Shown here: piece after piece, positions 1-5,833 of the stretch
Layout: every line of letters starts with the position of its first letter
How positions within the stretch are numbered: the stretch's first letter is position 1
Assembly: GCA_963653535.1 (NCBI GenBank)
Contig: CAVJWU010000011.1
Coordinates: 1 to 34,176 of the forward strand
Direction of reading: 5' to 3'
Length of the DNA: 34,176 bases
Source of the DNA: UBA3210 sp963653535
GTDB lineage: Bacteria > Bacillota_I > Bacilli_A > RFN20 > CAG-449
The notes under the pieces: model-generated
Databases searched by the model: none
Told to the model about the DNA's origin: nothing
What the model saw: the letters and a program-made list of their open reading frames with translations, nothing else
Made by a program: the position numbers and the translations under genes

Positions 1-122
1 ATTATATTTAAAAGATAAGACTTTCCACACCTCCTAATACCAGTAACTATCTTGACCATGTGATTACCAATACAACTTGTTAATTTATTCAAATATTCTT
101 CTCTTTTAAATTCAATAATTTC
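1..122 (-). pseudogene. 5' fragment of an AAA-type (AAA_14/DUF4143-like) ATPase gene, runs off the window
   Basis: Reading the minus strand from base 122 gives an open frame starting EIIEFKREEYLNKL and reaching a clear Walker A stretch, VTGIRRCGKSYLL. This matches the N-terminus of the mobile, horizontally spread AAA_14 ATPases whose C-terminal part is DUF4143. The frame has no ATG: an in-frame TAG lies at 129-131. The only plausible ATG (125-127) is one base out of register and stops after 12 codons. Either the gene is frameshifted near its start or it begins at a rare codon. The rest lies left of the window, so I cannot say whether the body is intact. I am confident of the family match and less so of the pseudogene status. 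Confidence 0.6.
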
Positions 123-142
123 ACCATCCTATTTAGTATTTT

Positions 143-156
143 TTCGTATTTACGAA
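143..156. promoter_or_regulatory. 14-bp palindrome TTCGTATTTACGAA upstream of the ATPase fragment
   Basis: Six-base arms TTCGTA/TACGAA with a 2-bp centre, 16-29 bases upstream of the out-of-frame ATG at 127. Position and symmetry suggest an operator or promoter element for the ATPase gene. No regulator is identified. Confidence 0.3.
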
Positions 157-340
157 TTTTTCCTAAATAGAATTTGCTTTGTTTAGAGTTATTAGAATGA
201 GAAATAATAAAACTAAAGTACCATATGATAAGAAAAATTAATAAAAAAATTGCGATTTAGTTAATTATTAAAAGTTTAAAAGTCAAAAACATCTTTGAAG
301 TAGACAACGTTATGATCTTCTCTTAATCTCAAGTAATGCT

Positions 341-370
341 CAAAAGAAAAATAGTGGCTTACACCACTAT
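341..370 (-). terminator. Terminator closing repeat copy A
   Basis: Stem ATAGTGG (351-357) with CCACTAT (364-370) and a 6-nt loop. On the minus strand it is followed by TTTTCTTTT. It sits at the same offset from the repeat as the terminator at 2633-2662 of copy B, but the stem sequence is quite different. Confidence 0.6.
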
Positions 371-373
371 CAT

Positions 374-479
374 TTCTTCTTTCTATTACAGGCAATATCG
401 TTCTTTGCCCTAATAACGAAGTGTCCAGGAATATAATAGATACAATTATATTCCTGGAGTTCGTCTCCTTATTATTTGG
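374..479 (-). repeat. Direct repeat copy A, tRNA-trailer-like structured element
   Basis: 106 bp, 99 of which match 2664-2769 without gaps. On the minus strand it begins with the CCA end of a decayed tRNA-like sequence. A 13-bp perfect hairpin follows (arms 425-437 and 445-457, 7-nt loop), then a second hairpin (GGGCAA/TTGCCU, one G-U pair, 390-410), then the terminator. The seven differences between copies fall mainly in loops and linkers or keep pairing possible. The G-U pair exists only in minus-strand RNA, which favours transcription in the direction of the tRNA. An uninterrupted reading frame also crosses it, but without a start codon. Confidence 0.75.
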
Positions 480-575
480 CGAAGATGATAAGACTCGAAC
501 TCTATTTCAAAATATATTAACATCTCGTTTTCGTTTTATTTTGCAACTCATGTGCCTTAATCGAACCATTCTTCC
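477..575 (-). pseudogene. Decayed class II (Ser/Leu-like) tRNA sequence
   Basis: The minus strand reads GGAAGAATGGTTCGATTAAGG at its 5' side and GAGTTCGAGTC ... ATCTTCGCCA at its 3' side. It has an acceptor-like match (GAAGA with TCTTC), a D-arm-like stretch, a T-loop TTCGAGT, a G discriminator and a CCA, over about 99 nt. That length fits a long-variable-arm tRNA. The anticodon stem cannot be drawn and the T-stem has only three pairs, so it is not functional. It could be the relic of a tRNA-Ser or a chance tRNA-like remnant carried with the repeat. Confidence 0.4.
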
Positions 576-676
576 CTAAAAAAGTAAGATCTAATCTACC
601 ATTCTTCTAGATTGAACACCTTTGATTTGCTTCTGTATTTATAAATATCAAGATTATCTCGATTTATATCGTCACC

Positions 677-1315
677 TTATTTTACGGCTTTTTCATAAAT
701 ATTAATGCAGTTGTGCATTTTATTAATATCAGTTAATAATCTGTCCAAAGTACATATTGTTGAATACTGATACTTTCGTTCTTTGATAATTTCTTCAAAA
801 AACAAATCATTGTAATCAGTTACGTATATTTGAATATAACGATTTAATTTTTCGATATTACAATCAATGATTTTGTATTTTTTCTCAATTAATTCTAATA
901 AATAAATGATAGATTTATATTGTTTATCAAATGAATTCAAGTCCATTTTAATTAGGAGTGTTTGACCGACTTTTTTTGTTTTTGCTTCAATCAAGTTGGT
1001 TAGGATTTCTTTTTTGTTATCTTGATAATTTGTTATACCAATATCATTGTAAAATGAATAACCAATTATCAAGCCATGACAATCGTGTGTATAATAATCA
1101 GCTACCTGATTAATTTTTGTATGCCCTTTTTTGGCAGTTAAATACGCCCCATGTGATTCTCTTGCTAATACACCCTCTTCTTTAAGACGTGTAAGAATCT
1201 TGCAATATGTCTTATAAGGCACCATTGAAAAATGATCTTTATATTCCTTTGAAATGTCAAACACTATTCCTTCATTTTGCAGACAGTATTCTCTTATTGT
1301 TTTTGTATAAATCAT
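677..1315 (-). CDS. AbiEi-type antitoxin-domain protein (212 aa)
   Basis: Residues 1-65 look like the winged-helix 'antitoxin' domain of the AbiEi/DUF6088 group: a predicted helix-turn-helix followed by the wing motif GVLARESHGAYLT (48-60). The C-terminal 140 residues are mixed alpha/beta, rich in Lys and Ile, with no nucleotidyltransferase signature. AbiEi proteins repress their own operons and neutralise AbiEii toxins, but no AbiEii partner is present here. It starts two bases after the end of the DUF1016 nuclease gene, with an AAGGAAG ribosome site inside the tail of that gene, so the two are co-transcribed and probably translationally coupled. I infer a paired defence or toxin-antitoxin role. 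The C-terminal activity is unknown. Confidence 0.6.
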   Translation of the reverse strand: MIYTKTIREYCLQNEGIVFDISKEYKDHFSMVPYKTYCKILTRLKEEGVLARESHGAYLTAKKGHTKINQVADYYTHDCHGLIIGYSFYNDIGITNYQDNKKEILTNLIEAKTKKVGQTLLIKMDLNSFDKQYKSIIYLLELIEKKYKIIDCNIEKLNRYIQIYVTDYNDLFFEEIIKERKYQYSTICTLDRLLTDINKMHNCINIYEKAVK

Positions 1316-1317
1316 AT

Positions 1318-2343
1318 TTATTTATCTTCCTTATCATTATACATTGCAATAACCTTCTGAACTTCATTTTGTAACACTTCGTAATCAGGCATTACTGTTG
1401 TGTATTTTGTTGCATAGATATTATTATTAATGCCCTGAATAGCCATCTTTGCTAAAGAGGCATCTTTTTCAGCACACAGAATTATTCCAATTGGATCCTG
1501 GTCATATTGATCGTTAACTTCTTCTTTGTAATAATTAACATACATATTCATTTGACCAAAATTTTCAGGTTTTAATTTATTCATTTTAAGATCAATCAAC
1601 ACATAAGACTTTAATATTTTATTGTAGAAAACCATATCGACATAATAGTTCATTCCAGCAATTGAAATTCTTTGTTGAGTACCGACAAACATAAATCCTC
1701 TGCCTAATTCCAAAAGAAAGTCTTCAATATGATCTACAATAGCTTTTTCCAAATCAGATTCTAAAAAAGGCTTTTCTGGAAGGCCAACAAATTCCAACAC
1801 CATCGGATCTTTGATAAAACTATCTGGGGTTTGATAGGTTATTCCTTTACTTGCAAGATCTAATACTTCTTTTTTATTGATTTCTCCTTTAGACAACAAT
1901 AAACGAGTATAAAGTTGCGAGTCAATCTGTCTTTCAAGTTCTCTTACACTCCAATTAGAGTTTTCACACTCATGTTCATAAAAGCTTCTTTCATTCAAAT
2001 CAGATACACCTAATAAAAGCAAATAATGAGACCAACTTAATTTGCCAGACAGTGTTTGGCATTTTTCGTAATTTAAATATAAAGCACGCATTGATTGGAG
2101 ATTCGAGCGAGAAAATCCTCTTCCATAATCTTTAGTCAGCTCTTTTGATAGTTCTTTCAGTAAGGAAGAGCCGTATTCTGCTCTCATATTACCATTTTGT
2201 TCTTCCTCAACAATTCTTCTACCAATGTTCCAATAAGTTTGAAGCATAATTGTATTCACGTTTCTTACAACTAACTTTTTAGAGTTTTCAATAATTGCTT
2301 TGATATCTTTGATTAAAAAAACATTTTTTGCTTCATTTGCCAT
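1318..2343 (-). CDS. DUF1016 (YhcG-type) PDDEXK nuclease-domain protein (341 aa)
   Basis: The N-terminal half (about 12-160) matches the DUF1016 N-terminal domain, with the typical TYWNIGRRIVEEEQ segment and the SWSHYLLLLGV motif near 103-113. The C-terminal half is a PDDEXK-like nuclease fold: D236 in YYVDMVFYN, then IDLK (D251, K253) and Q264 in GQMNMYVNYY. Members of this family are predicted nucleases, often found near restriction systems and mobile DNA. Full length is normal at about 340 aa. A strong ribosome site (AAGGAG, 2352-2357) and a promoter lie directly upstream. It is the first gene of a two-gene unit with the AbiEi-domain protein. Confidence 0.85.
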   Translation of the reverse strand: MANEAKNVFLIKDIKAIIENSKKLVVRNVNTIMLQTYWNIGRRIVEEEQNGNMRAEYGSSLLKELSKELTKDYGRGFSRSNLQSMRALYLNYEKCQTLSGKLSWSHYLLLLGVSDLNERSFYEHECENSNWSVRELERQIDSQLYTRLLLSKGEINKKEVLDLASKGITYQTPDSFIKDPMVLEFVGLPEKPFLESDLEKAIVDHIEDFLLELGRGFMFVGTQQRISIAGMNYYVDMVFYNKILKSYVLIDLKMNKLKPENFGQMNMYVNYYKEEVNDQYDQDPIGIILCAEKDASLAKMAIQGINNNIYATKYTTVMPDYEVLQNEVQKVIAMYNDKEDK

Positions 2344-2367
2344 ACTATCAACTCCTTGATTAGATAT

Positions 2368-2395
2368 ATTATATCATGTAATCTTAGAAAGTCGA
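2368..2395 (-). promoter_or_regulatory. Promoter of the DUF1016/AbiEi unit
   Basis: Minus strand: -10 TATAAT at 2368-2373 and a -35-like TCGACT at 2390-2395, with a 16-bp spacer. It lies 25 bases upstream of the nuclease start codon. Confidence 0.5.
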
Positions 2396-2440
2396 CATTT
2401 TTATAGTCTTTACCGACATCTCTAGTATTCTAGAATATAA

Positions 2441-2596
2441 CCATTAAATAATAACACCTCAATAAAAGCAAATAACATTAACACAGTTCTAATTAATATA
2501 GAAAAATATTTAAATTATGTATTTGAAAATATTAATAAAGAATCTATAGATAATCTATTACCATATTCAACTAATATAAAAAATAAATTAAAGTAG
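2441..2596 (+). pseudogene. 3' stump of an IS66-like transposase gene
   Basis: A plus-strand open frame of 51 codons, bounded by TAA upstream and TAG at 2594-2596, has no start codon. Its end reads INIEKYLNYVFENI ... LLPYSTNIKNKLK. This resembles the C-terminal tail of IS66-family transposases (YLxYLxxxx ... LLPWSxxIPxxxK). Only this tail survives; no inverted repeats or helper genes were seen. A short GC-rich hairpin (2595-2610) overlaps the stop codon and may be the old transcription end. The family call rests on motif memory over a short stretch, so it is moderate. Confidence 0.5.
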
Positions 2597-2610
2597 GGGT
2601 TGAAGCCCCT
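2595..2610. other. GC-rich hairpin after the IS66 stump
   Basis: AGGGG/CCCCT plus a T-G pair around a TGAA tetraloop. It is the only GC-rich hairpin between the nuclease gene and the tRNA. There is no T-run on either side, so it is not a standard terminator. Confidence 0.4.
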
Positions 2611-2632
2611 CTGGTGGAAATTGGTGGATTTA

Positions 2633-2662
2633 CAAATAAAAATAGCAGTATTTCTACTGCTA
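2633..2662 (-). terminator. Terminator of the tRNA-Ala transcript (repeat copy B)
   Basis: Perfect 8-bp stem TAGCAGTA/TACTGCTA (2643-2650 and 2655-2662) with a 4-nt loop, followed on the minus strand by TTTTTATTT. It ends the tRNA-Ala plus trailer transcript. Confidence 0.65.
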
Positions 2663-2663
2663 C

Positions 2664-2769
2664 TTCTTCTTTCTATTACGGGCAATATCTAACTTTGCCC
2701 TTACAACGAAGTGTCCAGGAATATAATAGATACAATTATATTCCTGTAGTTCGTCTCCTTATTATTTGG
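2664..2769 (-). repeat. Direct repeat copy B, trailer of tRNA-Ala
   Basis: 106-bp partner of 374-479. It starts at the CCA of the intact tRNA-Ala and carries a 12-bp perfect hairpin (2716-2727 with 2735-2746, 7-nt loop) and a second hairpin (GGGCAA/TTGCCC, 2680-2685 with 2695-2700). It ends next to the terminator at 2633-2662. The two copies lie in the same orientation, 2290 bp apart, and flank the nuclease/antitoxin unit. Confidence 0.8.
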
Positions 2770-2842
2770 TGGAAGTGACGAGGATCGAACTCGCTACCCC
2801 TTCGTTGCGAACGAAGTGCTCTACCAAGTGAGCTACACCCCC
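2767..2842 (-). tRNA. tRNA-Ala (anticodon CGC)
   Basis: A complete 76-nt cloverleaf with encoded CCA. The acceptor GGGGGTG/CACTTCC contains the G3-U70 pair that defines alanine tRNAs, plus an adjacent G-U. The anticodon arm is CTTCG-TTCGCAA-CGAAG, giving anticodon CGC for the GCG codon. The T-arm is GCGAG-TTCGATC-CTCGT. A CGC alanine tRNA is usually a supplementary isoacceptor beside TGC. Its 3' end is the boundary of the repeat-flanked accessory region. Confidence 0.93.
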
Positions 2843-2846
2843 ATAT

Positions 2847-2866
2847 TAAAGAGCGACTGCTCTTTA
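2847..2866 (-). terminator. Hairpin between the glycosyltransferase gene and tRNA-Ala
   Basis: Perfect 8-bp stem TAAAGAGC/GCTCTTTA with a 4-nt loop, just after the glycosyltransferase stop codon. The following T-run is poor, so it may be a weak terminator or a processing site ahead of the tRNA. Confidence 0.4.
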
Positions 2867-2872
2867 AATATA

Positions 2873-3892
2873 TTACTTTTTCTTTGATATTTCAATAGCT
2901 TGTTCGTAAGCTTTAATAAGTTTTTTACCAACTTTTTCAATACTTCTTTCTGATGCTACTTCATAACCTTTTTCAATAATAGAAGAATTATCATGTGAAC
3001 AAATATAATTGATTTTTTCAATGAATTCTTCGTTATTTTTTCCTTTATAACAATTGACATTATCTTCTAACCAACCATCATAAACAGGTATATCTCTTAT
3101 TAATAAAGGCGTTTTACTCGCTAAAGCTTCTAAGGCGACAATACCTTCAGTTTCTTCATAAGTTGGAAAGAAAACAAGTGAAGCACTTGCTAATGCACCC
3201 TTAATAATATCACCATCAATATAACCTGGGAATAAACAATTTTTAGGTGCGTTTTTTATTGCTTTATTAATTTTAACTTGGCAAAGAATTTTATCTAAAT
3301 GACCAAACCAAATAAATTTAGTATCAGGCATTTTACGAGCGATTTCAATAAAGTCTAATAAGCCTTTTCTAACAAAATATAGTCCGACTCCAACTACTAC
3401 TTTTTCATTCTCTTTAATAGTAAAGAAATCCTTGAACTTCTTTACTTTTTCGTCAGAATAAGCATATTCTTCTAACATAATGCCATTAGAAATTGCGATA
3501 ACTGGACATTTAGTTACCTTATAATTTTCAATTAAATTTTTAGAATATTCAGTCGGCGTAATAATTAAAGGCGCTCTAGAATATAATCTCGATAAATTAG
3601 GATAGAAATAAAATTTTGCGATTAACTTCCATAATCTAAACGAATTTCTAAAATCTTCATAAGTGGAATGACCATGCACGACAACTGGAATATTTTTCTT
3701 TAAACATTTCTTTAAAAAGATAGAAGTATAAATAAAAGAAGAATTAATATGAACTAAATCATATGTATCAGATTTATCAAAAGTTACTTCAATACCATTA
3801 TCTTCTAATGCTTTCTTTTGGTGGCGAAGCGCTCTACCAATTCCAGAAGTCTTTTGTGCTTTAGCAAATTGTTCATATAATAAAACTTTCAT
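2873..3892 (-). CDS. GT4-family glycosyltransferase, probably a glycolipid glycosyltransferase (339 aa)
   Basis: GT-B fold retaining glycosyltransferase. The N-terminal half carries VVVHGHSTYEDF (about 70-81). The C-terminal nucleotide-sugar domain carries VVVGVGLYFVRKGLLDF (about 165-181) and the acidic motif YEETEGIVALEALASKTPLLIRD (E-x7-E). The stretch RDIPVYDGWLEDNVNCYKG closely resembles diacylglycerol-linked sugar transferases such as the DGDG synthases of Acholeplasma and CpoA/LafB of streptococci. It therefore likely adds a second hexose to a monoglycosyl-diacylglycerol at the inner membrane face. Last gene of the pepV operon, 14 bases after the HAD gene. The acceptor is inferred from sequence flavour only. 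Confidence 0.75.
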   Translation of the reverse strand: MKVLLYEQFAKAQKTSGIGRALRHQKKALEDNGIEVTFDKSDTYDLVHINSSFIYTSIFLKKCLKKNIPVVVHGHSTYEDFRNSFRLWKLIAKFYFYPNLSRLYSRAPLIITPTEYSKNLIENYKVTKCPVIAISNGIMLEEYAYSDEKVKKFKDFFTIKENEKVVVGVGLYFVRKGLLDFIEIARKMPDTKFIWFGHLDKILCQVKINKAIKNAPKNCLFPGYIDGDIIKGALASASLVFFPTYEETEGIVALEALASKTPLLIRDIPVYDGWLEDNVNCYKGKNNEEFIEKINYICSHDNSSIIEKGYEVASERSIEKVGKKLIKAYEQAIEISKKK

Positions 3893-3906
3893 AATCTTCC
3901 TTTCTC

Positions 3907-4566
3907 TTACTTAATTAATGATTGAAAATCGTTAATATAAATATCACTTATTTTTTCTTTTACTTTTTCATCTTCTAGTAAGCAACCTTCATCATAAACT
4001 GCAACTACGTTAAATGAAGCATTCTTACAAATTTCAATGACGCTTAAGGTATCTTCAAATACTAAAATATCTTTAGGATCTAAATTATACTTTTTAGAGA
4101 TATCTAAGAAGATAGATGGAGAAGTCTTACCTTCTTTATATTTCTTTACATCAACAATATGATCAAAATAGTGATATATACCATTATTAATTAAACAAGG
4201 TTCATAACATTCTTTAGAATTCGCCGTTGCAACACATAAAGGAATATTAAATCCTTTTAAATAATCTAAATATTCTTTAACATGAGATTTTAATCTAACA
4301 TCATGTTCATATTTTTCTTGTACTGCATCTAACCATTCTTGAATGATTTCTTCTTCACTTTCTTCAATGTTATAAGTATTTTTAGTAAATGTCGCCGCGG
4401 TAGTTAGCCCCATCGCCGAAATCTTTTTTCCATATCCTAGAGGAACTTCCATTCCTCTTTTAAGAAAGAAATTAGAATCAACTTCTTTCCAAACTCCATT
4501 GGAATTAAGTAATGTACCATCTAAATCAAAGATGATACATTTAATTTCTAATCCATTTATATTCAT
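3907..4566 (-). CDS. HAD-superfamily (subfamily IA) phosphatase/mutase-like protein (219 aa)
   Basis: Motif I IFDLDGTLLNS (about 12-22) with the nucleophile Asp and the acid/base Asp two residues later. Motif II is VATANSKE (about 117-124), the motif III Lys lies around KEGKTSPSIF, and motif IV is LVFEDTLSVIEICKNA. A helical cap sits between motifs I and II. This is the beta-phosphoglucomutase/phosphoglycolate phosphatase-like group of small sugar-phosphate or nucleotide phosphatases. The substrate cannot be read from sequence. It lies between ytpR and the glycosyltransferase in a tight operon. Confidence 0.8.
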   Translation of the reverse strand: MNINGLEIKCIIFDLDGTLLNSNGVWKEVDSNFFLKRGMEVPLGYGKKISAMGLTTAATFTKNTYNIEESEEEIIQEWLDAVQEKYEHDVRLKSHVKEYLDYLKGFNIPLCVATANSKECYEPCLINNGIYHYFDHIVDVKKYKEGKTSPSIFLDISKKYNLDPKDILVFEDTLSVIEICKNASFNVVAVYDEGCLLEDEKVKEKISDIYINDFQSLIK

Positions 4567-4571
4567 AACAA

Positions 4572-5189
4572 TTAAATTTGTTTTAGTGAGAAGAAGTCTT
4601 GTCCTAAAGTAACTTTATCTTCATCTAAAACTAATAAATGATGAAGAGGATAATCCATCTTTAAACCTAATTCTTTTGGTGAGCAGCACATGCCATTAGA
4701 TACTTCACCAAGTAATTTACCTGGTTTAATTACGCTTCCATCCATCATTACTGTGCCAACAGTTGCAACAACAACACACATATTTTCTTTTACGTTATAA
4801 GCTCCGCAGACAATATCGAGGACTTCTGAACCAATATCAACAGTTAAGATATGTAAATGATTTGATTCAGGATGTTCTTCTACAGTTAATATTTTACCAA
4901 CTTTAAAGCCTGTTTCAGTAACATAAGTTAACTTAATATCAGAAACTAAACTTAATTTAGAATTAATCGCATCGATCATTTCATTAGGAGGAAGAACAAT
5001 TCTACCTTCATTTTTAATTTTAACAACTGAAGAAAAATTAAAGATATTAATTCCGGTCAATTCTTCCTCATGATAAATTAAAGTAATATCATCAAAAGAT
5101 TTAATATTAGTTGTGCTCTTTTCATTATCAATAGAGATTAATAAAACATCTCCAATTAAATTTTTATTATAAAAATATGAATATGCCAT
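4572..5189 (-). CDS. ytpR: YtpR-type tRNA-binding (EMAP II/OB-fold) protein (205 aa)
   Basis: The C-terminal half (about 90-200) is the tRNA-binding OB-fold seen in EMAP II, MetRS-beta and the PheT N-terminus: VGKILTVEEHPESNHLHILTVDIG, then VCGAYNVKENMCVVVATVGTVM, and the loop EVSNGMCCSPKELGL. The N-terminal 80 residues form the small beta domain (DUF4479-like) typical of YtpR in Firmicutes. Length is normal. It overlaps trmB by one base (TAATG) and is part of the pepV-trmB operon. The precise cellular role of YtpR is not settled. Confidence 0.88.
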   Translation of the reverse strand: MAYSYFYNKNLIGDVLLISIDNEKSTTNIKSFDDITLIYHEEELTGINIFNFSSVVKIKNEGRIVLPPNEMIDAINSKLSLVSDIKLTYVTETGFKVGKILTVEEHPESNHLHILTVDIGSEVLDIVCGAYNVKENMCVVVATVGTVMMDGSVIKPGKLLGEVSNGMCCSPKELGLKMDYPLHHLLVLDEDKVTLGQDFFSLKQI

Positions 5190-5833
5190 TATTTATTCTC
5201 CTTTTTTAAACTTGCAATATATCTCTTTATTGGGGTACCTAAAGTTCTAAATCTAGTTTCATATTCAGTCGGTGCATCATATTCATCTAATCCATCGTAA
5301 TCATATGTAACTTCATCGAGTTTAAAAGGTGAAGAAGAAATATATTCAACTGAATCGTTAAATAAAATATCATTGTCTGATTTAAAGATTAACTTACCAT
5401 CATCTTTTAAAATTTTTGCATATTCTTCTAACATAGTTGGATAAGTAAGTCTTCTCTTGTGATGGCGTTTTTTAGGCCATGGATCAGAGAAATTTAAGAA
5501 TATTGTTTCTACTTTATGATTGATAAATTTTTCATTTACGTAATGAGCGTCAGCATTAACAAATAAAACATTATCAAGTTTATTTTCTTGAATTTTTCTT
5601 ACTGCATAAGCTAAAGCCATCGATTGCATTTCAATCGCAATAAATCTAATAGAAGGGTATTTCTTCGCCATTTGGATTACGAAATCACCTTTACCTGAAC
5701 CAATTTCAATTACTAAATGGTCATAGTTAATATAATTTTGAAATAAATCTAAATCTAATTCATCTTGCTTTACGACTAAATCTAAGTTATTTTCAATAAC
5801 AACGTCGCCCCAAGGTCTCTTTTTTAATCTCAT
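5189..5833 (-). CDS. trmB: tRNA (guanine-N7)-methyltransferase TrmB (214 aa)
   Basis: Makes m7G46 in the variable loop of tRNAs using S-adenosylmethionine. The SAM-binding motif is VIEIGSGKGDF (41-51). The family signature NFSDPWPKKRHHKRRLT (114-130) holds the catalytic and tRNA-binding residues, and the C-terminal YDAPTEYETRFRTLG motif is present. Full length. Start and stop overlap neighbours by one base on each side, showing a tightly coupled operon. Confidence 0.96.
   Translation of the reverse strand: MRLKKRPWGDVVIENNLDLVVKQDELDLDLFQNYINYDHLVIEIGSGKGDFVIQMAKKYPSIRFIAIEMQSMALAYAVRKIQENKLDNVLFVNADAHYVNEKFINHKVETIFLNFSDPWPKKRHHKRRLTYPTMLEEYAKILKDDGKLIFKSDNDILFNDSVEYISSSPFKLDEVTYDYDGLDEYDAPTEYETRFRTLGTPIKRYIASLKKENK

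Noticed and set aside
270..479. A minus-strand frame through repeat copy A ending FEHYLRLREDHNVVYF ... FDF
   Set aside because: It has no start codon, no recognised family and is broken by a stop in copy B. The copy differences fit RNA pairing better than coding.
2611..2632. TGGTGGAAATTGGTGGATTT as another tRNA 3' remnant
   Set aside because: It resembles the antisense of a CCA end only over a few bases and lacks a T-loop; too weak to call.
2673..2763. A shorter conserved minus-strand frame in both repeat copies ending IYYIPGHFV ... NRKKK
   Set aside because: It opens directly after TAA codons with no ATG, GTG or TTG start. Differences are not biased to third codon positions. Kept only as an alternative to the RNA reading.
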